Assembly (NCBI RefSeq): GCF_001570805.1
Contig: NZ_BCSJ01000003.1
Location: 124,001 to 188,000 of the forward strand
Reading direction: 5' to 3'
DNA from: Brevibacterium epidermidis NBRC 14811
GTDB lineage: Bacteria; Actinomycetota; Actinomycetes; Actinomycetales; Brevibacteriaceae
DNA: 64,000 bases
Shown: piece after piece, positions 23,726 through 32,305 of the stretch
Position numbering within the stretch: the stretch's first letter is position 1
Layout of the letters: every line of letters begins with the position of its first letter
Made by a program: the position numbers and the translations under genes
The notes under the pieces: model-generated
Told to the model about the DNA's origin: nothing
Databases searched by the model: none
What the model saw: the letters and a program-made list of their open reading frames with translations, nothing else

Positions 23726-26013
23726 GGTGGCGGATCTCCGGAGTCCCAATAGTCGTTCCACGCCGCCCCCTGGCCGGGCTTGGACTTCTGTGATGCACGG
23801 GCTTTCCCGCCGTCAGCCACGACGATTCGGACACACTCGTCCCCTCGTCCGGAACTGCGGGATGGATCCGTGGTCTCCAGTCGTCCAACTGGGCTCGAAT
23901 CTCCGTCGTCGCAACGCTTTTCCGTATTGCCGAAGTTCCTTCGGTCAAGCAGGTTCGGCAGTTGGGCATAGTTCTCCACCTGTCGAGCGTGCTCGGAATT
24001 GATCGGATTGTCCGGCGGATACATTCGTGCGACAACCCCACGGGTGAAGGAATACTCCACCGCCCCGCCCTCGGTCATTCGGATCGAGAACTTGCGGTCG
24101 GTCTTTGCCTGGTGGTCGGGTTTGCACAGTGGGTGGAGATTCTCGAACGTCGTCTGACCGCCCCGGGCCGGATCTGCGTGGTCGAAGGGGATGATGTGGT
24201 CAACTTCCGAGGTCTCTGCCCGTCGGTTGCACCCCGGAGCAGTGCAGGTCTGCCATTTTCCGGTCAAGGGCGCACGCACGTCTGCTGGGATGTGATAGCT
24301 GCGTGAGCGAGCATCGATCGGTGTCCCGGTAGCGGGATCAGTGAGTATCCGGTGCCAAGTGGGGCACTCACCCGCGAGGGCCCGAGCCGCATCCGGCGGC
24401 ACCGGAGTGCCGTCCGAGAACGTTCCCGGCAGCTCCGACTTTCCCACCGCAGTGAGATACGGAACCGTCACCATCATCTTCGCCTGTTCACGCACCCACT
24501 GTCCGTGGGTGGGCATGACGAGCTTGATGGTGGTCTTCACGTCGAGGCCGGTGCCGGCGGCCGCTTCGGCTTCACGTTGCGCAGCCTGCGCGGTGCGGTC
24601 GACCTCGGCCGCAGTGATCGGAGCTGTAGGGTCCGATTCGTCTGCAGCCTCGAGGGCGATCTCCTTGGTTGTCGTCTCACCGGTCGACGTGTCGTGCGTT
24701 GTCACGACAATGGCCATCTGTGGCGTTGCCCGCGTGGCGATATCAAACATGAGGGCGGCGATGCTGTTCTGATCGGCAACCTCGAAACCAGCGGTGTTCT
24801 CGTCGGTGAGCGCCGAGATGTTGCCGTTGCGGATCGCTCGTGCAAAAGCCTCGATGCGCAGGTAGAAGGCGTTGAGTTCTACGGCGGGTCCGGACAGAGT
24901 CACCGAGGCGGTGCCATCGGGATAGGTCATGATGTCGACCCGGCGGCGCTTGGCTGCCAGTTCGGTCCGGTCATCGACGGGCACGAGCGCCGCAATCTTG
25001 AGATTGAGCGACTTCCTGAAGGTCTCAAGCGTGATATCAGCACGGCGGTCACCCAGGTAGGAATCGAGGCGAGGCAGGTACTCGAAAGCGACGTCTTTGA
25101 TGGCACGGGTCGCGGCAAGCACATGCTCGAGCGTGAACTCACCGGCGAGGCAGCGCTGCAGGAACTTAGGCAGTCCGAATGACAGCGTGACGGCGTTCGT
25201 GATCTCGCTGTAGGCCCCGTCGCTCGTCGAGCCGAGGACCGTGGTCAGTTCGGCGATCTCTTCGCGCGTGGCAAGGTCGTGGACCCAGCTGTTGAAGGAC
25301 TTGTGCAGCCCGAACTTGGGGAAATTCGGAAGCAAACTCGCCGTCGGAGCCGGCGACTGCTCAGCAACGCTATCCGCGGCGCAGGAGTCCGCACTTGCAT
25401 CAGCGCTGGTGTCATCGTCGGCGCCGCCATCGGTGCTCGCGTCAGCAGCATCGCCAGTTTCGGCAACATCATTGCCGTCTTCGTCGGCAACAACCTCAGC
25501 TGACGCCGAAGGGACAGGTGCGGCATCGGCGTCGTCTGTTTCGGCTCCCGCTTCAGCGGAATCGTCAGCGATTGGGTCGGCGTCATCAGGCTCATCGAGG
25601 GCGCTGTCATCGAAAACGAAGCCAGTGCACTCCCAGGGGTCCACGAAATCGTCCTTTTCGGGGAGCAGGCCGTCACGTGCCGTGATGAAACGATTGGCCG
25701 TCTGGGTGAACGTGGCGTGGTAGTAGATCTTGTCACCCGCGGCGTAGCGGAGCTTCTCGATCGCATCGGACAGAAACAGACCGGCGACGGCCTGGAACTC
25801 GGCGAGACGAACGCCCGTGCTCAAGTGAGCCAGGCTGACGACAACGGCCATAGGCGAATCAGGATCGACGTCGAGACGACGGGGCGAGTCGGGGCCGATC
25901 AGAGACACCTGCGGCGTGGAAGCGGGTTCCGTTGAAGACGCAGGGGAGCCCGAAACGGATTCATTCGAGGCAGGCTCGAGACCGCTGTCTCCTGGATCCT
26001 GAGGATCCTTCAT
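23719..26013 (-). CDS. DUF222 domain and HNH endonuclease-domain protein (13E12-type)
   Basis: The 764-residue protein (ATG 26013; GTG 26022 also possible) has an N-terminal DUF222 region and a C-terminal HNH nuclease motif: CTAPGCNRRAETSEVDHIIPFDHADP followed by FENLHPLCKPDHQAK at roughly residues 585-650, with the paired cysteines and the DH of the active site present. Within the DUF222 part, a run of about 85 residues (approximately 138-224) is almost purely Ala/Asp/Glu/Ser/Thr and looks disordered. Such proteins occur in many copies in Brevibacterium and Micrococcineae; function is unproven, with mobile or defence roles suggested. The gene stands alone with an unusual promoter region (CAAACAGAA sites). 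Confidence 0.85.
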   Translation of the reverse strand: MKDPQDPGDSGLEPASNESVSGSPASSTEPASTPQVSLIGPDSPRRLDVDPDSPMAVVVSLAHLSTGVRLAEFQAVAGLFLSDAIEKLRYAAGDKIYYHATFTQTANRFITARDGLLPEKDDFVDPWECTGFVFDDSALDEPDDADPIADDSAEAGAETDDADAAPVPSASAEVVADEDGNDVAETGDAADASTDGGADDDTSADASADSCAADSVAEQSPAPTASLLPNFPKFGLHKSFNSWVHDLATREEIAELTTVLGSTSDGAYSEITNAVTLSFGLPKFLQRCLAGEFTLEHVLAATRAIKDVAFEYLPRLDSYLGDRRADITLETFRKSLNLKIAALVPVDDRTELAAKRRRVDIMTYPDGTASVTLSGPAVELNAFYLRIEAFARAIRNGNISALTDENTAGFEVADQNSIAALMFDIATRATPQMAIVVTTHDTSTGETTTKEIALEAADESDPTAPITAAEVDRTAQAAQREAEAAAGTGLDVKTTIKLVMPTHGQWVREQAKMMVTVPYLTAVGKSELPGTFSDGTPVPPDAARALAGECPTWHRILTDPATGTPIDARSRSYHIPADVRAPLTGKWQTCTAPGCNRRAETSEVDHIIPFDHADPARGGQTTFENLHPLCKPDHQAKTDRKFSIRMTEGGAVEYSFTRGVVARMYPPDNPINSEHARQVENYAQLPNLLDRRNFGNTEKRCDDGDSSPVGRLETTDPSRSSGRGDECVRIVVADGGKARASQKSKPGQGAAWNDYWDSGDPPPF

Positions 26014-26064
26014 CGGTCTCACCGCCTTTCACGTCGATGTGAATGCCTTAGTTCTATTTTACCC

Positions 26065-26133
26065 TCAAACAGAATAAATAAATGTCACAGTTCGATTACA
26101 AACAGAATCCCATACGCTTTCACTTCTGTTTGA
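26065..26133. promoter_or_regulatory. Three CAAACAGAA sites upstream of the DUF222/HNH gene
   Basis: CAAACAGAA occurs at 26066-26074 and 26099-26107, and inverted (TTCTGTTTG) at 26124-26132. The outer two extend to a perfect 10-bp inverted repeat (TCAAACAGAA/TTCTGTTTGA). The region 26040-26135 is strikingly AT-rich and lies 50-120 bp upstream of the DUF222 start. A regulator site or a hairpin of the HAD 3' end is possible. Confidence 0.6.
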
Positions 26134-26223
26134 TGGAGTTTGTTGAGTCAGCTCGATCCCCAGTCGCGCATCAGCCACTCGGTCCTCTTGAAGCCCGAAA
26201 TGGCATCCCTCCGGACCAGACAC

Positions 26224-26901
26224 CTACTCGGTCAACAGGGCAGGCAGCTGCTCCATCGCGCTGAAGGTCTCGGCAGCACCCGCAGCCAACAGCGTCTCCG
26301 CACTCTGATGCACGGGAGAATCCGGGCAGAACCCGAGCACATGGGATCCGGTCGCAGCACCGGCGATCACGCCGGTGGGGGAATCTTCGATCACGGCCGC
26401 CTCGGCGGGGTTGATCTGCAATGATTCGGCGGCAGCCAAGTAGACGTCGGGGGCGGGCTTCGAATTCGGCTGCTCCAGGCCGGAGAAGATCCGGCCGTCG
26501 AAGGCATCGAAGAGGCCGATCTTGCGCAGCTGCAACTCGATCTTCGGGCGATCCGCTCCCGAGGCGCAGGCGATCCTGCCCGGGTAGATCGCGGCGATGC
26601 GGTGAACCGCGTCGACGACGCCCGGAATCGCCTTGAGGGAGGCCTCGAGCTGGGCATTGCGCCGCCGGCGGAACTCTTCCATCCACTCCATGTCGATGCG
26701 GAATCCGGTGTGCTCCTCGATGACATCGGCCTCGTCGCGGAGCATCTTGCCGACAAATCGCGCAATGCACTCCTCGGCGGTCAGCTGCCAGCCGAGCTCC
26801 TGCAGCATCTGGTGGAGCACGCCGTTCGTGATGCTTTCGGAGTCGACGAGGACCCCGTCACAATCGAAGAGGACAGCGGAGAATTTCGGATGTGGGGCCA
26901 T
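26224..26901 (-). CDS. HAD-family phosphatase (beta-phosphoglucomutase/GPH-like)
   Basis: A 225-residue HAD subfamily IA protein. Motif I (VLFDCDGVLVDSE) has both catalytic aspartates, motif II is ACASGADRPK, motif III the lysine in SKPAPDVYLAAAE and motif IV VIEDSPTGVIAGAATG. The cap is inserted between motifs I and II. The signature DGVLVDSE with 'GVIAGAATG' is typical of sugar-phosphate phosphatases or beta-phosphoglucomutases. The substrate cannot be assigned. It lies between the DUF222 gene and the M50 protease on the same strand with gaps over 100 bp. Confidence 0.87.
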   Translation of the reverse strand: MAPHPKFSAVLFDCDGVLVDSESITNGVLHQMLQELGWQLTAEECIARFVGKMLRDEADVIEEHTGFRIDMEWMEEFRRRRNAQLEASLKAIPGVVDAVHRIAAIYPGRIACASGADRPKIELQLRKIGLFDAFDGRIFSGLEQPNSKPAPDVYLAAAESLQINPAEAAVIEDSPTGVIAGAATGSHVLGFCPDSPVHQSAETLLAAGAAETFSAMEQLPALLTE

Positions 26902-26979
26902 GCTCCGATCCTGCCATCCGCCACTGACACGGAATCACGGCCCGCTGGTTCACGGTTCCTTCGCCCCACCAGCTCAGGA

Positions 26980-27010
26980 CCCCGGGAACCCCATAACCCC
27001 CGGGAACCCC
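26980..27010. repeat. 18-bp-spaced direct repeat CCCCGGGAACCCC
   Basis: The 13-mer occurs at 26980-26992 and 26998-27010, just beyond the M50 stop on the minus strand. It may be a duplicated terminator-like element; no strong stem is present. Confidence 0.55.
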
Positions 27011-27014
27011 GCGA

Positions 27015-27764
27015 TCACACCGCGCCGACCGACACCGCCGTGTACAGCACCCGCGCTGTGGCGAGCGCGCAGACGATGATGACCAGCGCGAACAGCGTCA
27101 GCCAGCCACCGGCGGGCAACGACGAGCCCTGGGCGAGGATATAGGCATCGGACTGCTGCACGTGGCGTCTGCGGGTGTGGACGCGGATGACCTTGACGAG
27201 GTCCTTGAGCGATCCCATCGTCAGCGCCGTGCCGAGTGCTGCGACGAAGACCGAGATCCATTCCAACGGCAGGAACACGACGACGAGCTGCGCCGCGATC
27301 GCCGTGATCACGGCGATGATCGCACCGGCGAGGTTCCGGATGAAGATGAGTGCGACCAACAGGATCAGCGCACCCACCGACAGGGCCAAGGGGGCCCAAC
27401 CGAAGACCGCCGAGGTGGCCAGAACGAGTCCGAGCACGCCCGGTGCCGGATATCCCCAGAAACCCGCCCAGGTGGCTGAGAATCCGACTCGGCCGAAGGA
27501 GTTCATCTGCCCCGAATGGTCGAAGTTCAGCGAGATCCCTTTGACCACGCGCCCCGTCATCAGGGCGGCGAAAGCGTGACCGAGCTCGTGGACGAAGGTC
27601 ACGAACAGTCCGAAGAACCTCCAGATCCCCGGAGTCACGGTCACGACCAGGGGAATTCCGATGACGAGCACGAGCCCGAGGACGTCGAGCTCGAGTCCGT
27701 CCTGTCGCCCGAAGCCCGAGGTGATGGCGTCCCACCACGTCGCCGTTGCCTGCTTGAAGTCCAT
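27015..27764 (-). CDS. M50-type membrane zinc metallopeptidase
   Basis: The 249-residue protein has the zinc motif HELGHA (FVTFVHELGHAFAALMTGR) in an early helix and about six hydrophobic segments: LVLVIGIPLVVTVTP, ALSVGALILLVALIFIRN, AVITAIAAQLVVVFLPLEW and others. This is the small PF13398-like branch of site-2 proteases, without a PDZ domain. A second metal-binding NPDG motif is not obvious; the GQMNSFG and GYPAPGVLG segments may take its place. It probably cleaves membrane proteins, but no partner is known. The gene appears monocistronic. Confidence 0.75.
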   Translation of the reverse strand: MDFKQATATWWDAITSGFGRQDGLELDVLGLVLVIGIPLVVTVTPGIWRFFGLFVTFVHELGHAFAALMTGRVVKGISLNFDHSGQMNSFGRVGFSATWAGFWGYPAPGVLGLVLATSAVFGWAPLALSVGALILLVALIFIRNLAGAIIAVITAIAAQLVVVFLPLEWISVFVAALGTALTMGSLKDLVKVIRVHTRRRHVQQSDAYILAQGSSLPAGGWLTLFALVIIVCALATARVLYTAVSVGAV

Positions 27765-27814
27765 AGCGGCCCAGTGTACGAACCGCTCCTGAGCGGGACC
27801 CTCAGGACCTCCTC

Positions 27815-27931
27815 AGCGATTCGGGAGGTATGGGCGCAGCGATTCAGGAGGAGGGGCGGCCAGACAGACCGCGGGGTCAAGGCGCCTCAGCGCGCTTTGG
27901 GAGTTCAGTGCGCCTGAGCGATTCGGGAGGT
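27815..27931. repeat. AGCGATTCGGGAGGT direct repeats in the M50 upstream region
   Basis: AGCGATTCGGGAGGT at 27815-27829 and 27917-27931, with a near copy AGCGATTCAGGAGGA at 27838-27852. CGCGGGGTC (27870-27878) pairs with GACCCCGCG (27943-27951) around the third copy. All lie in the 220-bp gap between the sugar operon end and the M50 start. Confidence 0.75.
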
Positions 27932-27984
27932 CGGTGCGCCGCGACCCCGCGACAAGCATCACCTGGGCTGATGCTCTTGTCGCC

Positions 27985-28998
27985 TCACTGATTCGAAAAC
28001 GCTGCGTCGAAGGAGGTCTCCGGTCGTTTCCACAGCAATTCGCGGATCCGACCGACGGCCTCGGCCGCGCCGTGGAGCCGATCCATCCCGGCATCTTCCC
28101 ATTCGATGGAGATCGGCCCGCTGTATCCGATCGAAGCGAGCGCCCGGAACGCGTCCTCCCAGTGCATATCGCCATGACCAGTCGAGACGAAGTCCCACCC
28201 TCGCCGAGGATCGCCCCAGGCCAGATGAGACCCGAGGATTCCGCTTCTGCCGGTCGGGGGCCGCAGCCGGGTGTCCTTGCAATCGACGTGATAGATGCGA
28301 TCTGCGAAGTCCGTGATGAAGCCGATTGTGTCGATTCCCTGCCACAGCAGATGGCTGGGGTCCCAGTTGAGACCGAACGCTTCGCGATGGTCGATCGCCT
28401 CCAGCGCCCGTACGGTGGTCCAATAGTCGTACGCGATCTCCGAGGGATGAACCTCGTGCGCGAATCTGACCCCTTCACCGTCGAAGACATCGAGAATCGG
28501 GTTCCATCGCTTCGCAAAGTCTTCATACCCCTCGTCGATGACCGCCGCCGGTACAGGCGGGAACATCGCGACATAGGGCCAAATCTTCGAGCCGGTGAAT
28601 CCGACGACTGTGTCGACCCCGAGGCCCCGCGCCACCCGGGCTGCGCGCTTCATATCGTCGGCGGCTCTCTGCCTCACTCCTTCCGCCTCACCGTCGCCCC
28701 ACACATAGTCTCGGACGATCGCCTGATGCCGGAAGTCGATCGGATCGTCGCAGACGGCCTGACCGGCGAGATGATTCGATATCGCCCACACCTTGAGTCC
28801 ATACCGGTCGAGGACTTCGAGCCTCGACCGCAGATAGGCAGGGTCCTCATCGGCCCTGACCAAATCGAGATGGTCGCCGGAACAAGCGATCTCCAAACCG
28901 TCGTAACCCCAAGAGGCAGCTAACCGAGCCACCTCCTCGAACGGCAGATCGGCCCATTGGCCGGTGAAAAGAGTGACGGGATGAGAACTGTCGCTCAT
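27985..28998 (-). CDS. Sugar phosphate isomerase/epimerase-like TIM-barrel protein
   Basis: A 337-residue AP-endonuclease-family-2-like barrel, overlapping the preceding epimerase stop by 4 nt (ATGA). Visible metal-site pieces are FAHEVHPSEIAYDY (Glu, His), FGLNWDPSHLLWQGID (Asp, His), YHVDCKDTRLRP (His, Asp) and ISIEWEDAGMDR (Glu), the pattern of divalent-metal sugar epimerases. It is the last gene of the sugar operon, and the neighbouring TIM-barrel gene is another epimerase. The specific sugar is unknown; the Gfo/Idh gene suggests an oxidised keto-sugar or inosose intermediate. Confidence 0.8.
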   Translation of the reverse strand: MSDSSHPVTLFTGQWADLPFEEVARLAASWGYDGLEIACSGDHLDLVRADEDPAYLRSRLEVLDRYGLKVWAISNHLAGQAVCDDPIDFRHQAIVRDYVWGDGEAEGVRQRAADDMKRAARVARGLGVDTVVGFTGSKIWPYVAMFPPVPAAVIDEGYEDFAKRWNPILDVFDGEGVRFAHEVHPSEIAYDYWTTVRALEAIDHREAFGLNWDPSHLLWQGIDTIGFITDFADRIYHVDCKDTRLRPPTGRSGILGSHLAWGDPRRGWDFVSTGHGDMHWEDAFRALASIGYSGPISIEWEDAGMDRLHGAAEAVGRIRELLWKRPETSFDAAFSNQ

Positions 28999-29900
28999 GG
29001 CTGCTCCTCTGCAGTACTAGATGAGTGATCGTGTTTGTTTGCACCGGCCCGCGCCGACTGAAGCGCGGTGAGGAACTCAGCGCTCGAACGCGCCAGTGCG
29101 TCCTGAGTCTCTGCCAACGGTCGCCAGATCGAAGCAGCCACGGCGATCGTGTCATTGTCGCCGGTGAAGCTCTCCACAGTGAGCGGACCGAGGTAGCCGA
29201 TGTCGTCGAGCGCGTCGAAGAACGCCTCCCAATCCGTGTGATCGCCTCCCACCGGCCCACGATCGTTGCCGCAGACCTGCACGACCCGGCAGTGTTCCCC
29301 AGCGGCTCTGATCGCAGCGGCCGGTGACCGTTCCTCGATATTGAGGTGGTAGCTGTCCAGTGCCAAGCCGATACCTTCGCCCAGCAGGGGGTCCAGCGCG
29401 TCGAGCCCCTGTTCGACGGTGTTGATGATGCTCGTCTCGTAGCGGTTGAGAGGCTCCACGGCGAGAGTCACGCCTCTTGCAGCCGCAAATTCGGCAACGG
29501 GACGCAGAGCTTCTCGAAGTGTCCGAACCACGGCGGTCCGTTCCCCGGCGTCCATCCGCCACACGCGGCCGGTCGATGCCGTGAACGGACCGGCCACAGT
29601 GGACGAACCGACCTGGACAGCCACCTCGACGCAATGACGGAGGTACTCCTGTGTATCCGCCCGGAACCTCGGGTCGATGAGATCCCGGCCAGGACCCATC
29701 GCCCCGACGATCCGCGCGCTCAGGCCCACATCGGCCACCGCCTCGGCGGCGGCACCGGGATCCCAGTCCCCCGGTGCCTCCACCGGCAGTTCGAGCAGAT
29801 CGAACCCGAACTCACGGGCACGCCCGGCGAACTCACCGAGGCGGTCGGTCGTCAGCGGTGACAACCACACCCAGGTGTTGATTCCGATCTCACGTGTCAT
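28995..29900 (-). CDS. Ketose 3-epimerase-like TIM-barrel protein (D-tagatose/psicose 3-epimerase family)
   Basis: A 301-residue TIM barrel with the strongest family match of the operon: LAVEPLNRYETSIINTVEQG corresponds to the Glu-containing ketose-epimerase strand, and ALDSYHLNIEERSP to the Asp/His metal strand. VQVCGNDRGPVGGDHTDW and LTVESFTG complete the metal site. These enzymes epimerise ketoses at C3. It follows the binding-protein gene by 22 bp and overlaps the next gene by 4 nt. The substrate of the operon remains unidentified. Confidence 0.83.
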   Translation of the reverse strand: MTREIGINTWVWLSPLTTDRLGEFAGRAREFGFDLLELPVEAPGDWDPGAAAEAVADVGLSARIVGAMGPGRDLIDPRFRADTQEYLRHCVEVAVQVGSSTVAGPFTASTGRVWRMDAGERTAVVRTLREALRPVAEFAAARGVTLAVEPLNRYETSIINTVEQGLDALDPLLGEGIGLALDSYHLNIEERSPAAAIRAAGEHCRVVQVCGNDRGPVGGDHTDWEAFFDALDDIGYLGPLTVESFTGDNDTIAVAASIWRPLAETQDALARSSAEFLTALQSARAGANKHDHSSSTAEEQP

Positions 29901-29922
29901 GGTCCGCCTCGACTCTCACGGT

Positions 29923-31140
29923 TCAGGGAATGACCCTGTCCTGCCACACCTCAGGGAATCCGGACAGGTCCTCGCCGCCGAACTTCGCATAGTGCCCGTC
30001 GGGCATTCCCTTGTTCCGATCGAGGTATTCATCGAGGTCCTCGGCTGTGATCGGGCTCTGCGGCAGCACCCATTCGGTCGGGACCTCTTCACCCTTGAAG
30101 ATCATCTCCGCAGCGAGCAGCGGCGTCCGCCACTGGAAGTTCGAGTACACAGGGGCCAGAGCCGTCATGTCCGTGTCCTTCCATTTGCGCAGGAAGCTGA
30201 GCTCGTCCTCGCCGGTCATCACCGGGTAGTCCTTTCCAGCATCCTCGAAGGCTTCGACGGCAGACACTGCACCATCGCCGGCGTCCATCCACACACCCTG
30301 AACGTCGCCCTTGGCGAGTTCATCGGAGACGACCTTCTTGATCTCGGCCGGGTCTCCCTCTGTGAAGTAGTCCACGACCTCGATATCGGCCTCAGCGAAG
30401 AGCTTCTCGGCTGCCGCCCACCGCTGTTCGAGCACATCGACGCCGGGCAGAATCCGGAGTGCGACGACCTTGTCTCCCTTCTCCAGGTTGTCGATGAGGA
30501 ACTGTGAGGTGTCGATGCCCCATGCGAAGCCGCCGATCGGATGGATGAAGGTGACAGCGCAATCGGTCTCCACACCCCGGTCGAAGACGATGACGGGCTT
30601 GTCGGTCTTGCAGGCGCGCTCAACGGCTGGAGTGATCGCCGAGGTCGAGTTCGGCGAGATGATGAAGCCGTCGCAATCGCCTTCCGAGATGAAGTAGTCG
30701 ATGTCGGCGATCTGGGTGTCGTCGTTGTCCTGCGCGTCGCGGGTCTCCATCTCGGTGATGACACCGTTCTTCTTGAGATCCTTCAGCTGTTCGTTCATGG
30801 TGATCCAGCCGGTCTGCCGCCAGGGGTTCGAGATCGAAGCATTGGCGAAGCACATCTTCTTCCCGCCCTCGGACTTGAACTCCGAGGTGTCTCCCATTTC
30901 GGGATTGATCATCTGCAGGTACGGTTTGTCCTCGGGCCCTTCGGGGACGGCGTCGCGTTCTTCGAACTGGCGATCATAGACCTTCTGATCGAACCACTCC
31001 TCGGAGGAGTCCTCGCCGCCGCCCTCACCTCCGCCGGGTTCCACCGTCGGGTCGGTTGTGCACCCGGCCACAGCGATGAGCGCGGAGGCACCGATCAGCG
31101 CGACCGCTGTCCTCAGCACTGGTCTCAGTCCTGTTCTCAT
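29923..31140 (-). CDS. ABC sugar transporter substrate-binding lipoprotein (RbsB/periplasmic-binding type)
   Basis: A 405-residue lipoprotein from ATG 31140 behind GAGGAG. The signal ends in the lipobox IAVAGC, so the mature cysteine anchors it to the membrane surface. A Gly/Glu-rich spacer and acidic linker follow. The solute-binding fold starts near FANASISNPWRQTGWITM, with FIISPNSTSAITPAV, GVWMDAGDGAVSAVEAFEDAG and YPVMTGEDEL typical of cluster B pentose/hexose-binding proteins. The protein is about 80 residues longer than RbsB because of an extended N-terminal region (PEDKPYLQMINPEMG). It works with the two permeases and ATPase in the same operon. Confidence 0.87.
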   Translation of the reverse strand: MRTGLRPVLRTAVALIGASALIAVAGCTTDPTVEPGGGEGGGEDSSEEWFDQKVYDRQFEERDAVPEGPEDKPYLQMINPEMGDTSEFKSEGGKKMCFANASISNPWRQTGWITMNEQLKDLKKNGVITEMETRDAQDNDDTQIADIDYFISEGDCDGFIISPNSTSAITPAVERACKTDKPVIVFDRGVETDCAVTFIHPIGGFAWGIDTSQFLIDNLEKGDKVVALRILPGVDVLEQRWAAAEKLFAEADIEVVDYFTEGDPAEIKKVVSDELAKGDVQGVWMDAGDGAVSAVEAFEDAGKDYPVMTGEDELSFLRKWKDTDMTALAPVYSNFQWRTPLLAAEMIFKGEEVPTEWVLPQSPITAEDLDEYLDRNKGMPDGHYAKFGGEDLSGFPEVWQDRVIP

Positions 31141-31156
31141 GATGGTTTCTCCTCTG

Positions 31157-32305
31157 TCATTGCCGTACGGCATCATCGCCGCCGGCCGGTGTGGTCGACG
31201 GAGTGGTCTCCGCCGAGGTGGTCAGTGAATCCGTCGAGGTTGGAGTCCGGCCGCGTCTGCGTCGGCGGGCGAAGACCACTCCCGAATAGGCGACCGCAGC
31301 GATGATGATCGCGCCTTGGATCGCATCGCGCATGGTTGCCGGAACCGCGGTGAAGTTGAGCAGGGTGAACAGGGCTTCCAAGGTGAATGCTCCGGTGAGA
31401 GCGCCGAGGACAGTGCCTCGTCCTCCGCCGAGGACCACTCCGCCGAGGACGACGGCGGTGATCGCCGTGAATTCGTACCCCTGCCCCACCGAGGGATGCA
31501 CCCCTGCGAAACCGACCAGCAGTACGCCGGCGACTGTGGCCGACAGTGACGAGATCACGAAGGCCGAGGTCTTGGTCCACCACACCCGAGTGCCCGCGAA
31601 GGTCGCTGCCGCCGAATTGTCTCCGATCGCAACCAGTGTCCGACCGAAGGGCCGACGCGACAGCCACACTGCCAGAAGGATCACTGCCGCCAGAATGAGC
31701 ACGGCATAGGGAATGAAATCGATGAGCGGGATGTCCGCGAACCCGCCCCGTCCGATCTGCCGGAAATTCTGGGCGGGGTTGCTCGTCGCCACGCCTCCGG
31801 TCCACCACATGATTGCACCGTGGATGACGAGCATCGTGCCCAGCGTGACGATGAAGGAGGGCACGCGCAGCAGCGTCGTGGCCAATCCGTTGACCAGACC
31901 GACGAGGATGCCGATTCCGACGAGGATGAAGAGCACTGGAACGGTCTTCGACTCATCGGCTCCGACGAGATGCCCGACCGTCATCACCTGAGCTGTGACG
32001 ACTGCTCCCATCGACAGGTCGAACTCACCGCTGACGATGACGAAATACTGTCCGATCGCCACGATCGCGATGGGTGCGACCCTTTGGATGAAGCGCATCA
32101 GTGACCCGGGCTCAGCGAAGCTCGGATTGAGCACGACGATGGCCAGGAGGATGATGATGAGGAGGACCACGACGATCCCCTTCGGATCGAGTGCCCGCCG
32201 GCCGAGCTCGGCAAACCGTTCCCCGACACCGAGGCGGCCCTGCCCCGACCGTGAAGACGCGGATTGTGCCTGCCCCGACCGTGGGTTCGCGGTTGAGGAG
32301 ATCAT
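31157..32305 (-). CDS. ABC sugar transporter permease (RbsC type)
   Basis: The 382-residue permease overlaps the upstream permease by 4 nt. It has about eight helices; VGQYFVIVSGEFDLSMGAVV, GLVNGLATTLLRVPSFIVTLGT and VLGGVVLGGGRGTVLGALTG are the family's conserved loops, the last near the ATPase-coupling EAA-like region. The long disordered N-terminus (NPRSGQAQSASSRSGQG) reflects a duplicated TGCCCCGACCGTG in the DNA near 32240 and 32272. It is the second of two related permeases, so the channel is likely a heterodimer. Confidence 0.88.
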   Translation of the reverse strand: MISSTANPRSGQAQSASSRSGQGRLGVGERFAELGRRALDPKGIVVVLLIIILLAIVVLNPSFAEPGSLMRFIQRVAPIAIVAIGQYFVIVSGEFDLSMGAVVTAQVMTVGHLVGADESKTVPVLFILVGIGILVGLVNGLATTLLRVPSFIVTLGTMLVIHGAIMWWTGGVATSNPAQNFRQIGRGGFADIPLIDFIPYAVLILAAVILLAVWLSRRPFGRTLVAIGDNSAAATFAGTRVWWTKTSAFVISSLSATVAGVLLVGFAGVHPSVGQGYEFTAITAVVLGGVVLGGGRGTVLGALTGAFTLEALFTLLNFTAVPATMRDAIQGAIIIAAVAYSGVVFARRRRRGRTPTSTDSLTTSAETTPSTTPAGGDDAVRQ

